From: Terriglobia bacterium
GTDB lineage: Bacteria > Acidobacteriota > Terriglobia > UBA7540
DNA length: 21,346 bases
Direction: 5' to 3'
Assembly: GCA_020072905.1 (NCBI GenBank)
Contig: JAIQGB010000026.1
Coordinates: 1-21,346 of the forward strand
The position numbers were made by a program, and so were the translations under genes. Shown in pieces: positions 14,699 through 21,346 of the stretch (position 1 is the first letter of the stretch; the number at the start of each line of letters is the position of its first letter). The notes under the pieces are model-generated. The model did no database searches and was not told the origin of the DNA. It was given only the letters and a program-made list of their open reading frames with translations.

Positions 14699-17386
14699 CT
14701 AGCGTTGTGCGAGGCTTTCGATCGCCTCGGCGTGGCCAACGTGTTCCGGGAGGCCCTCTGCAGACTTACCTGTGACCAGTCGAACAGCGTGATCAACCGA
14801 GCGAAGGAAAGCCGCACCTTCGGCGAGCACGTTTGCGTCCTCTCCGCTCACCAAGCCCGCGGAATTCAACGCGGCGATCTGCCCCGGCATGTTCGTCCCG
14901 GGCGGGAGCTGCATGCGGTTCCGCAAGCGCAGGCAGGACACGGCAAAGTCGATGTCGTAATACCCCCCGGGTGCGGTCTTGGTGTTGGAGGGTGGGACGA
15001 GGACTTCCCTCTCGAGTCGACGGCGCATTTCCTGGAGTTCACCTTCCAGGCCTGGATGCGCGGCGAACCTTTCGAAGACGGCTGCCACAATCCGCTCGAC
15101 CGCCGCCTGCGCGCGCAACGGCTCGCCAGCCACCGGCGAAGCCTTCAAATAAGTCAGGGCCTCCCAGACGTGTGCGGAGTCATGGATGTAGTTGACAAGC
15201 GCGTCCGCACTGACGACCAACTCGCCCTCCTGGCCGCGCGGGCGCAGGCGCGTATCGACGGCGAAGAGTGTGCCGTCCCGCGTGTAACTGGAAAGCACCT
15301 CAATCGTCTTTTCCGCCAAGCGCGTGCACTCGATGAGCTGCTCGCGCGAAACGCCGGGGGCAGCGACGAACACCACGTCGGCGTCGGAAGCCAGATCGAA
15401 CTCGCCCAAACCCAGGCGGCCAAGCCCCAGGACCATCAGCGCCGACTCCGTCGCCGCGGGTTCATCGAGAGCCTGCGCGGCAGTGGCGAGCGCGGTCGCC
15501 ACCGAGCGCGCGGCCAGCGTGGACCAGCGGTCGAGCGCGGCGAAAATGCTGCCCAGGCCCTCCAGATCCGCGGCGCCGAGCGAGAGCACGCGCGCGCGGA
15601 AATGCCGGCGGAGCAGCGCCATCTTCTCCGCCGTCCCCAGCCCGCGTTCGATCGCCCAAGGATGCGGCATGGCGTGAGGTGGTGGACCCGAGGCCACGAT
15701 GGGCATTTCCATCTGGGCGCCGGTCCCCGGCGTCGGCGAGGCCGGCCCCAGGGCCTCAATCGCCGCCACATCTTCGGGATGGTGGATGAGCAACTCGCCC
15801 AGGTAGTCGCTGGCCCGGAGGATGTCTAGGGCTGAGCGTAGCCGGTCGGGTTGCTCCCGCACCAATTCAAATCTCTCCGCCGCACCAAACAGCGAACCGA
15901 AGAAGCGGGCGACGTTGCGACGTCCGCGTTCGGGGATGGAAACCGACCGGACACGCTCCGCGAGCTCCGGCGCCTGCGCGTCGAGAAACGCCAGGACGGG
16001 ATCGAGCGAGGAGATGCTGTGGTCGCTGGGCAGGGTGGGCAGTGGTTTGAGATCGAAGGCCGCAAACCCCATCCCGGCCGTGCGGGGATGCAGCGCGCGC
16101 TGGTGGATTTCGGCGACACGGCCGAACGCCGCCTGAATTCCGCGGACCAGCGCGACGCCATCCGGCTCTTCGCGCCCCGCCTCGACGCCCACCCGGCGCG
16201 CCAGGCGGTCCAGCGCCGCGCGGTCGGCGGGCAACCGATGGCTCTGCTGCCCCATGTCGAGCTGGATGCGATGTTCGACGCGACGAAGGAACTCATAGGC
16301 GGAAGTTAAGGCGGCATAATCGCGGTCGGAGAGCCGTCCTTTGTCGTTCAGCTTGCGTAGCGCAAACAGCGTCCCTCCGGAGCGTACCCACGGATCCTCC
16401 CCGCCGTGAAGGCGTTGCAGGCATTGGGTGAGGAATTCGATGTCGCGGATGCCGCCTTGATGAAGCTTGACGTCAATCGCTCCGTCACGGCTCTCGCGCA
16501 GCTTGCGCGAGATCTTCTCGCGCGCCAAGAGCACGCTCTCAATGGCCTCGAAATCACCCGGCGTGCCGTAGATATAAGCCTCGACGCCACGCAGGAACTC
16601 GCGGGTCAGCTTCGCGTCGCCGGCCGAGTTTCGGGCCTTGATGAGCATCTGCAGTTCCCAGTCGCGCGCGCGGTGCTCGTAATACTCGAGCGCGGACTTC
16701 AACGAAATCGCCAGATCCCCCTGCTCGCCCTCCGGACGCAGACGGAGGTCGACGCGGAAGACCGACCCCTGCGGTGTGACTTGAGTGATCGTGCGCGTGA
16801 TGGCGTGCGCGAGGCGAACGAAGTACTCCTTGTTGCTGAGGACGGATTCCGGCTCGCTGCCCCCGGCGGTCTCGCCGTCGTGGGAGTAGAGGAAAAGCAG
16901 GTCGATGTCGGAGCTGTAGTTGAGCTCGTTCCCGCCCAGCTTGCCGAGGGAAATGATACTGAGTCCGGCGCGCACAATCCGCCCTTGCAGATCGCGGTAC
17001 TGTGGCTGGCCGTAACGCTTCTCGAGTTCCTGGTCGCAGAAGTTCAACGCGTTGGTCAGAATGACATCGGTAAGCGCCGAGAGTTCCGCCGTCGTCTCGC
17101 CCAGCGTCGAGAGCCGCAAGACATCCTTGAGGACGATGCGGAGGTAGTTCCGTCGCTTGAAGCGCGTCAATTGGGCGGAAAGCCAGTGATCCGGGCTGGT
17201 GGTCGCGAAGCGCGCGTAGTCCTGCATCAAGTCTTCTTTGGACTTGAGCTTGGTGAAGTTGCGGTCGCGCGCGAATTGCAGTGGCAGCGCCGGCTCGGCC
17301 AGCAGGGTTTCGGCCAGGAAAGCGCTGTACCCGAAGATCGCCACGAGATACGTTAGCGCGGTCGGGAACCGCTCGAGTTCCGTCAT
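14699..17386 (-). CDS. glnE: Glutamine synthetase adenylyltransferase/deadenylylase, main reading frame (disrupted at both ends)
   Basis: Bifunctional enzyme that adds or removes AMP on a tyrosine of glutamine synthetase in response to nitrogen status. Two nucleotidyltransferase domains are visible: LGKLGGNELNYSSDIDLLFLYS in the N-terminal (deadenylylating) half and LGLGRLGLGEFDLASDADVVFV in the C-terminal (adenylylating) half. DxD is kept in both, but the second glycine motif departs from the usual GKLGG. The frame is open up to ATG 17674, yet upstream of about 17420 its residues are Gly/Pro/Ala-rich and unlike the family, so I give ATG 17386 (MTELERFPTALTYLVAIFGYSAFLAE) as the first credible start in this frame. 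The 3' end stops early at TAG 14699-14701. Function is doubtful if the sequence is right. Confidence 0.85.
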   Translation of the reverse strand: MTELERFPTALTYLVAIFGYSAFLAETLLAEPALPLQFARDRNFTKLKSKEDLMQDYARFATTSPDHWLSAQLTRFKRRNYLRIVLKDVLRLSTLGETTAELSALTDVILTNALNFCDQELEKRYGQPQYRDLQGRIVRAGLSIISLGKLGGNELNYSSDIDLLFLYSHDGETAGGSEPESVLSNKEYFVRLAHAITRTITQVTPQGSVFRVDLRLRPEGEQGDLAISLKSALEYYEHRARDWELQMLIKARNSAGDAKLTREFLRGVEAYIYGTPGDFEAIESVLLAREKISRKLRESRDGAIDVKLHQGGIRDIEFLTQCLQRLHGGEDPWVRSGGTLFALRKLNDKGRLSDRDYAALTSAYEFLRRVEHRIQLDMGQQSHRLPADRAALDRLARRVGVEAGREEPDGVALVRGIQAAFGRVAEIHQRALHPRTAGMGFAAFDLKPLPTLPSDHSISSLDPVLAFLDAQAPELAERVRSVSIPERGRRNVARFFGSLFGAAERFELVREQPDRLRSALDILRASDYLGELLIHHPEDVAAIEALGPASPTPGTGAQMEMPIVASGPPPHAMPHPWAIERGLGTAEKMALLRRHFRARVLSLGAADLEGLGSIFAALDRWSTLAARSVATALATAAQALDEPAATESALMVLGLGRLGLGEFDLASDADVVFVAAPGVSREQLIECTRLAEKTIEVLSSYTRDGTLFAVDTRLRPRGQEGELVVSADALVNYIHDSAHVWEALTYLKASPVAGEPLRAQAAVERIVAAVFERFAAHPGLEGELQEMRRRLEREVLVPPSNTKTAPGGYYDIDFAVSCLRLRNRMQLPPGTNMPGQIAALNSAGLVSGEDANVLAEGAAFLRSVDHAVRLVTGKSAEGLPEHVGHAEAIESLAQR

Positions 17387-17592
17387 CTGCTCGGGCGTGG
17401 CGGCCTGCGTGTAACGCTCATCTGCTGCTGGTTCTCGCGGTCCAGCTCGGCACGCGACTCGAGCGGCCGGACCGTCGCCAGCGAGGCCAGGGGCGCCATC
17501 AGGCTCGGGGCCAGCAAACGCTCCATCCGAGCAAGATTCGCCTCCGCCCTGACCGAATCGAGAAATGATACCGCGGAGAACTCCGGGCGCAT
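17387..17592 (-). pseudogene. glnE: N-terminal segment of glnE in another frame
   Basis: ATG 17592 opens MRPEFSAVSFLDSVRAEAN and then LARMERLLAPSLMAPLASLA, a plausible GlnE N-terminus, but this frame hits a stop at 17383. The family sequence resumes in the main frame about 60 codons in, near CAGCAGCAGATGAGC (about 17415-17430). One extra base there would join the two into a smooth reading (ENQQQ, then DERYTQAATPEQMTELERF). A perfect TATAAT eight bases before this ATG supports it as the true, probably leaderless, start. Confidence 0.6.
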
Positions 17593-17600
17593 CGTCAGCG

Positions 17601-17606
17601 ATTATA
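17601..17606 (-). promoter_or_regulatory. -10 box for a leaderless glnE transcript
   Basis: TATAAT on the minus strand (17606-17601) ends eight bases before ATG 17592-17590, the spacing expected when transcription begins at or next to the start codon. No Shine-Dalgarno site precedes this ATG. No strong -35 hexamer is visible. Confidence 0.45.
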
Positions 17607-17689
17607 ACCCGAGACGGAACGGAGACTAGCTGTCCGGTGCTGGGACCGAAAGGTACCCGAGCAGACTGGGGCATGAATGTAGCGTGAGG

Positions 17690-18493
17690 CTAAGTGATTA
17701 TGCCGCTGTCGCAGTCACTTTTTTCTTCTACTCTTAGAAGCTTACCTTGGGGATCAAAAACCACCACTCGGCTTCTCCAGAACCCATACTGGCCAAATGC
17801 TGTCCCTTCATCTTGGTTGTACTCCAGTCGCAGGACAACGATCCATTCCCTCCGACCTGTGTCGAACCTCGCTGTGGCCTTGTAATACATCTCAGCGGAC
17901 CGCCGTAAGTCCTGAGGGGCGCGATCCCTGAACCTCTTTAGTTCTTCCTTGTGATACACAACTGCGTCCCAGGTCACGCAGGTCGGCCAGCGGGGGCCTT
18001 CGCTTTCATCCTTAGTCCACCTCCCATCCTTGCAAGGGAGCCTCTCCGCCAATTGAATCAAATCTGCTCCGAAACCAAATGATGGTTCCCTCAAGACGGT
18101 AATCGAATACGGCTCGCGCGTCTTCCCGAGGTAAGTTGGTCCACAGAAATCCAGCTCAAGCCGGAGATCCATGCTTAGATCAGAGGCTAGTTCGACGTTG
18201 GCTTTTCTGAGTGTCTTGAATCCGGGAGCGGAAACCTCAACGGTGTATGCGCTTGGAGCCAAATTCCCAAACATGAACTTCCCCTCAGCGTTCGCATAGC
18301 GTTCGGCGATCAGGTATTTCACGCTTCGGTCGTATAGCACTACGCGGGAATTCGGGATGCATGCTCCTGTGGGGTCAACCACCGTCCCTTTTAAGAGGAG
18401 GCCGGTATCTGCACCAGATGCCTTCGAGAGTGTGACGAGCGCCAGCAACAACCCAATGTCGATCGACCATCGCAGCTTTAGTCTCCGATCCAT
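17690..18493 (-). CDS. Secreted protein with carboxypeptidase-regulatory-like domain
   Basis: Exported protein of unknown role, 267 aa from ATG 18493. A signal peptide (MDRRLKLRWSIDIGLLLALVTLSKASGA) is followed by a CarboxypepD_reg-type beta-sandwich (about 33-110): GTVVDPTGACIPNSRVVLYD, then ANAEGKFMFGNLAPSAYTVEVSAPGFKTL. Such domains are abundant in exported and cell-surface proteins of Acidobacteriota and Bacteroidota. The remaining 150 residues have no motif I can name. GTG 18514 would add seven residues, but GGGGGCG before the ATG favours 18493. G+C is about 43-53% in sampled lines, below the flanking genes, suggesting a foreign or separately acquired origin. It lies between glnE and glnA, behind the glnA terminator, so it needs its own promoter. 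Confidence 0.8.
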   Translation of the reverse strand: MDRRLKLRWSIDIGLLLALVTLSKASGADTGLLLKGTVVDPTGACIPNSRVVLYDRSVKYLIAERYANAEGKFMFGNLAPSAYTVEVSAPGFKTLRKANVELASDLSMDLRLELDFCGPTYLGKTREPYSITVLREPSFGFGADLIQLAERLPCKDGRWTKDESEGPRWPTCVTWDAVVYHKEELKRFRDRAPQDLRRSAEMYYKATARFDTGRREWIVVLRLEYNQDEGTAFGQYGFWRSRVVVFDPQGKLLRVEEKSDCDSGIIT

Positions 18494-18550
18494 ACAAGTC
18501 GCCCCCGCGATCACGGAAACACTTTGCCAATAGTAGCATCAAGTCGTACA

Positions 18551-18588
18551 GAAAAGAAAAGCCAGGGGACAAGGTTTATCCCCTGGCT
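18551..18588 (-). terminator. Rho-independent terminator of glnA
   Basis: A perfect 10-bp stem, AGCCAGGGGA (18588-18579 on the minus strand) with TCCCCTGGCT (18569-18560), encloses a 9-base loop and runs straight into TTTCTTTTC. It begins about 25 bases after the glnA stop. Confidence 0.88.
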
Positions 18589-18613
18589 AATCCAACACCT
18601 ACTTCAATGGAGT

Positions 18614-20023
18614 CTAGATGTCGTAATACAGCGCAAACTCGTAAGGGTGCGGGCGCTGGCCGACGGCCTGGACTTCGTTCTTCAACTTGTAGTCGATCCA
18701 GGTGGCGAGCAGCTCCTCGCTGAAGACGTCGCCCTTCATGAGGAAGTCGTGATCCTTCTCGAGCGCTTTCAGCGACTCTTCGAGCGAGCCCGGGAGCGAC
18801 GGAACTTTCTTCATCTCCTCGGGACCGAGATCGTAAATGTCCTTGTCGAGCGGTTCGCCGGGATCGATCTTGTTTTCGACGCCGTCCACGCCCGCCATCA
18901 TCATGCCGGCAAACGCCAGGTAGGGATTGCAGGACGGGTCAGGCGGCCGGTACTCGACGCGCTTGGCCTTGGGGCTGGCCGAATACATGGGGATGCGGCA
19001 GGCGGCGCTGCGGTTGCGGCGCGAGTACGCCAGGTTGACCGGCGCCTCGAAGCCGGGGACAAGCCGTTTGTACGAGTTGGTGGTCGGAGCAATCAGCGCG
19101 GCCAGCGCCGGGGAATGTTTCAACAATCCGCCGATGTACCAGAGGGCGGTCTGGCTGAGGCCCGCGTACTTGTCACCGGCGAAGAGCGGCTTGCCATCCT
19201 TCCAGAGGCTCTGGTGCGTGTGCATGCCGGAGCCGTTGTCCTGGAAGAGGGGCTTGGGCATGAACGTGACGGTCTTGCCGTACTGGTAGGCGACGTTGCG
19301 GATGATGTACTTGTAAATCATCATCCAGTCGGCGGACTTGACTAACGAGTTGAAGCGCTGATCGATTTCCGCCTGGCCGCCGGTGGCGACTTCGTGGTGA
19401 TGGCACTCGATTTCCAACCCCGCCTTCTCCATGGTCAGCACCATTTCGCTGCGCAGGTCCTGGTAATGGTCGGTGGGGGGAACGGGGAAATAGCCTTCCT
19501 TGTAACGCGGCCGGTAGCCGAGGTTGTCCTTCTCGCGGCCGGAGTTCCAGCGGCCTTCTTCCGCGTCGATGAAGTAGTAGCCGTGCTGCTGCGCCTGATC
19601 GAAGCGGACGTTATCGAAGATGAAAAACTCGGCCTCCGCGCCGAAGTAAGCCGTGTCGGCGATGCCCGTGTAAGCCAGATAGGTCTCCGCCTTCTTGGCC
19701 ACGTGGCGCGGGTCCTTCAGATAGTGCTGCTTGGTGATCGGATCGACGATGTCGCCGATCATCACGAGGGTCGGGACGTCGGTGAAGGGATCAACCATGT
19801 ACCAACTGGGATCAGGGACGAGGAGCATGTCGCTTTCATGAATGGCGGCCCAGCCGCGGATGCTGGAGCCATCCATCCCAAACCCGTCGTCAAAAGAACT
19901 TTCCTCCAGTTCGTGGATGGGGAACGAGATGTGGTGCCAGATACCGGGAAGGTCAGTAAAACGCAGATCGACGATCTTGACGTTGTTGGCGGCGGCAAAC
20001 TCCAGAACGGCCTTCGGGTTCAT
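18614..20023 (-). CDS. glnA: Type I glutamine synthetase
   Basis: Dodecameric cytoplasmic enzyme making glutamine from glutamate, ammonia and ATP, central to nitrogen assimilation. 469 aa, the usual GSI length. Visible features are the latch DGFGMDGSSIRGW (46-58), metal ligands in FGAEAEFFIFD (E129, E131) and HHHEVATGGQAEID (E211, E219), the NGSGMHTH loop (263-270), NRSAACRIP (337-345), and the adenylylation loop LDKDIYDL with Y397, exactly the position modified by GlnE in GSI-beta enzymes. ATG 20023 has an ideal GGAGG site. A TTGACT/TATTGT promoter and a strong terminator make it a single-gene transcript. Its modifier glnE lies downstream and looks damaged. Confidence 0.98.
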   Translation of the reverse strand: MNPKAVLEFAAANNVKIVDLRFTDLPGIWHHISFPIHELEESSFDDGFGMDGSSIRGWAAIHESDMLLVPDPSWYMVDPFTDVPTLVMIGDIVDPITKQHYLKDPRHVAKKAETYLAYTGIADTAYFGAEAEFFIFDNVRFDQAQQHGYYFIDAEEGRWNSGREKDNLGYRPRYKEGYFPVPPTDHYQDLRSEMVLTMEKAGLEIECHHHEVATGGQAEIDQRFNSLVKSADWMMIYKYIIRNVAYQYGKTVTFMPKPLFQDNGSGMHTHQSLWKDGKPLFAGDKYAGLSQTALWYIGGLLKHSPALAALIAPTTNSYKRLVPGFEAPVNLAYSRRNRSAACRIPMYSASPKAKRVEYRPPDPSCNPYLAFAGMMMAGVDGVENKIDPGEPLDKDIYDLGPEEMKKVPSLPGSLEESLKALEKDHDFLMKGDVFSEELLATWIDYKLKNEVQAVGQRPHPYEFALYYDI

Positions 20024-20085
20024 TGAACCTCCATAAATTAGATTTTTGCCGACGATAAATCTCGTTGTAGGGATTTCGGCCTGTC

Positions 20086-20114
20086 ACAATATCCCGCGCA
20101 ACTGGTTTAGTCAA
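20086..20114 (-). promoter_or_regulatory. Promoter of glnA
   Basis: On the minus strand TTGACT (20114-20109), a 17-base spacer and TATTGT (20091-20086), both close to sigma-70 consensus. The leader is about 60 nt and ends in TATGGAGGTTCA before the ATG. No sigma-54 GG/GC site was seen here. Confidence 0.7.
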
Positions 20115-20726
20115 GCCCCGCTCGGGCCGTGTGTCAAAGCTCTTTAGAAATGTCCCCTCTCTTACCTCCTTAGAAGTGTCCCCTTTCTTGTTTTGGTTTT
20201 GGTTCTTGTCGTCGTCGTGGGCCTTGCCCGCAGCGCAGCCCTGCGGAGCTCGGAGGGCGGGGCCGACGCGAATTTCCGGCGGTTTGCGCGCCATATTCGC
20301 CTTTTCTTCGCCTACAACATTAGCTCCCTTCACATTAGATGTCAGGGAGAAGCGAGAACGCCGACTGCTGGCGGCGGCCCCTCGCTCCCGGGTGAGGCGG
20401 CAACGCTCGACAACATACCGGACCGGTCAACGCGGCGGGGTCGCAGTCCGAAGAGGAAGCGTTGCGGTTCCTGACGCGAGAGGTTTGAAGTGGCGACACA
20501 CCGTAGAGGCCGGACGACTCAGGGAGCCGAGGACTGGCGAACAATAACCGACACATTGTCGGAATCGGCGCGAAATGAAGGTTGGGTGCTCCTGGTGCTT
20601 CCTGATGAGCGTCAACCCGGGCACGGAAATTGCTACGAAAAGGGTGAGGTGGTTCAAAAGCACCGACACGTGGGATTGTGTCCCCGCGCCTTCGAGTGCG
20701 ACGCTTGAACCCCGACGGGAGGCCAC
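20115..20726. other. Gene-poor region between glnA and the cytochrome c gene
   Basis: About 600 bases with no convincing gene. It contains the two-copy repeat at 20144-20189, a run rich in T and G (20190-20220), then GC-rich sequence without family-like reading frames. A small hairpin CCGACA-CAT-TGTCGG lies at 20548-20562. No clear promoter for the cytochrome gene was found. The open frames here have arginine- and serine-rich, unstructured-looking translations. Confidence 0.5.
20144..20189. repeat. Two-copy direct repeat, possible insertion-sequence end
   Basis: TTAGAAATGTCCCCTCTCTT (20144-20163) recurs as TTAGAAGTGTCCCCTTTCTT (20170-20189), 18 of 20 bases identical with a 26-base period. 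Paired sites of this length are typical of transposase-binding ends in some IS families (such as IS21), and the composition is familiar from such elements. No transposase or matching far end is in the window, so this would be a relic. It lies just upstream of the glnA promoter. Confidence 0.4.
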
Positions 20727-21254
20727 ATGAAGTTAAGGCACATCCTCGGGCTCCTGGTGCTGAGCTTGGCGGTGGGGGGCATCTGGGCGCAGGAACAGCA
20801 GAAGACCGAACAGAAACCCGCTCCCGAAGCCGCCGCCGCTCCCGCTGCTCCCCAGCTGGTGCACGGCTTTAAACTCACGCCGGAGGACGCAGCGAAGAAA
20901 AATCCCATCAAGTTCACAACCAATTCGGTGGAACGCGGCAAGAAGATCTACACGACCCAGTGCGCCATGTGCCACGGTGAAAAAGGCGACGGAAAGGGCG
21001 AGGTTGTGGAAGAGATGAAGCTGAACCCGCCCGATTTCACCAAACCCGAAGTCCTCAGCAAGCGCACCGATGGTGATCTTTTTGCCATCATCGGCGGTGG
21101 CTCTGAGCTAATGCCGGGCCAAGGAAAGCGCCTGACCGATACGCACAAATGGAATCTTGTGAATTACCTCCGCTCCCTCAGCGGCAAATCGCCTGAGAGG
21201 TCTACAGGGAAGGAGCCGGAGGAAAACATCATTCTGGTTCCACAAAAGGAATAG
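20727..21254 (+). CDS. Exported mono-haem cytochrome c
   Basis: Periplasmic class I c-type cytochrome, 175 aa, likely an electron carrier or a soluble subunit of a respiratory or dehydrogenase complex. A signal peptide (MKLRHILGLLVLSLAVGGIWAQ) is followed by a Pro/Ala/Gln/Glu-rich linker to about residue 42. The haem-binding site CAMCH is at 79-83, within ERGKKIYTTQCAMCHGEKGDGKG, and the distal ligand is probably M129 in GGGSELMPGQGKRL. A helix TDTHKWNLVNYLRSLSG closes the fold. ATG 20727 follows GGGAGG at good spacing. It is preceded by a long gap; its partners would lie to the right of the window. Confidence 0.92.
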   Translation: MKLRHILGLLVLSLAVGGIWAQEQQKTEQKPAPEAAAAPAAPQLVHGFKLTPEDAAKKNPIKFTTNSVERGKKIYTTQCAMCHGEKGDGKGEVVEEMKLNPPDFTKPEVLSKRTDGDLFAIIGGGSELMPGQGKRLTDTHKWNLVNYLRSLSGKSPERSTGKEPEENIILVPQKE

Positions 21255-21280
21255 GAGGGTGAGGCGGCGGCTCGCCTGAG

Positions 21281-21309
21281 TTGAGGACGAGGAGGGGATT
21301 CGTCCTCAA
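21281..21309. repeat. 10-bp stem hairpin after the cytochrome gene
   Basis: TTGAGGACGA (21281-21290) and TCGTCCTCAA (21300-21309) are perfect inverted copies around a 9-base loop, 27 bases after the cytochrome stop. No T tract follows, so termination would not be of the classical intrinsic type. It is flanked by GGCGGCGGCTCGCC-like sequence and may be part of a REP-like element. Confidence 0.55.
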
Positions 21310-21346
21310 CGTGGGTCCCGCCCAGGCGTACAGCGCCGCCCCAGGT

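Noticed and set aside
14645..15829. 394-codon open frame on the plus strand
   Set aside because: Antisense to the glnE C-terminal half; rich in Arg/His/Gly and without family features.
16406..17356. 316-codon open frame on the plus strand
   Set aside because: Antisense to glnE; charged, repetitive translation with no motif.
19953..20333. 126-codon open frame on the minus strand at the glnA start
   Set aside because: It crosses the glnA promoter, Shine-Dalgarno site and the IS-like repeat, and its translation (KNQNQNKK, RQQRQDRR) is low-complexity.
20490..20708. 72-codon frame just upstream of the cytochrome gene
   Set aside because: GTG start without a Shine-Dalgarno site, no motif and no sign of a known family. 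A short real gene cannot be fully excluded.
1..21346. CRISPR array, prophage, toxin-antitoxin or defence island
   Set aside because: No regularly spaced repeats, integrase, phage structural gene or recognisable toxin-antitoxin pair was found. The XRE/unknown pair is convergent, not an operon, and its small partner lacks toxin motifs.

Overview
The window is about 21 kb of GC-rich bacterial chromosome. Gene content points to an Acidobacteriota genome: a Tat-exported GH42 glycosidase, an XRE/S24-like regulator facing a small uncharacterised protein, a pyruvoyl arginine decarboxylase next to a deoxyhypusine-synthase-like enzyme, a PilT ATPase, and a secreted carboxypeptidase-regulatory-like protein. 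This assignment rests on family content and remembered synteny, not on a search. No rRNA, tRNA, CRISPR array or intact transposase was seen.

Layout. 1-981 (+): 3' part of an M24 peptidase. 1078-3333 (-): iolB followed by a hexuronate-type MFS transporter, ending at a likely intrinsic terminator. 3450-5606 (+): GH42 beta-galactosidase-type enzyme with a twin-arginine signal; it diverges from iolB, so the two units could form a small sugar/uronate utilisation locus. 5694-7130: an XRE regulator (+) and an uncharacterised protein (-) that converge and overlap by 42 bp. 7325-9019 (-): pdaD then a DHS-like gene, a polyamine module. 9319-13734 (+): pilT, recX (TTG start overlapping pilT) and alaS. 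13807-14556 (+): gpmA. 14603-17592 (-): glnE. 17690-18493 (-): a low-GC secreted protein gene. 18614-20023 (-): glnA with a good promoter, Shine-Dalgarno site and terminator. 20115-20726: a gene-poor stretch with a possible IS-end remnant. 20727-21254 (+): exported mono-haem cytochrome c.

The main finding is in nitrogen control. glnE encodes the enzyme that adenylylates glutamine synthetase. Here it appears broken at both ends. A -10 box and a family-like N-terminus (from 17592) lie in a different frame from the body of the gene. Near the 3' end an in-frame TAG (14699-14701) is followed by 31 more codons that look like a normal GlnE C-terminus. The neighbouring glnA is intact and keeps the target tyrosine at residue 397. 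Either glnE is decaying or this sequence carries two errors.

Other structures of note are two intergenic inverted repeats built from the heptamer GGATGAA, a perfect 28-bp palindrome containing the alaS stop codon, and two divergent promoters between pdaD and pilT that share the same -35 block. I found no wholly new multi-gene defence or mobile system here.
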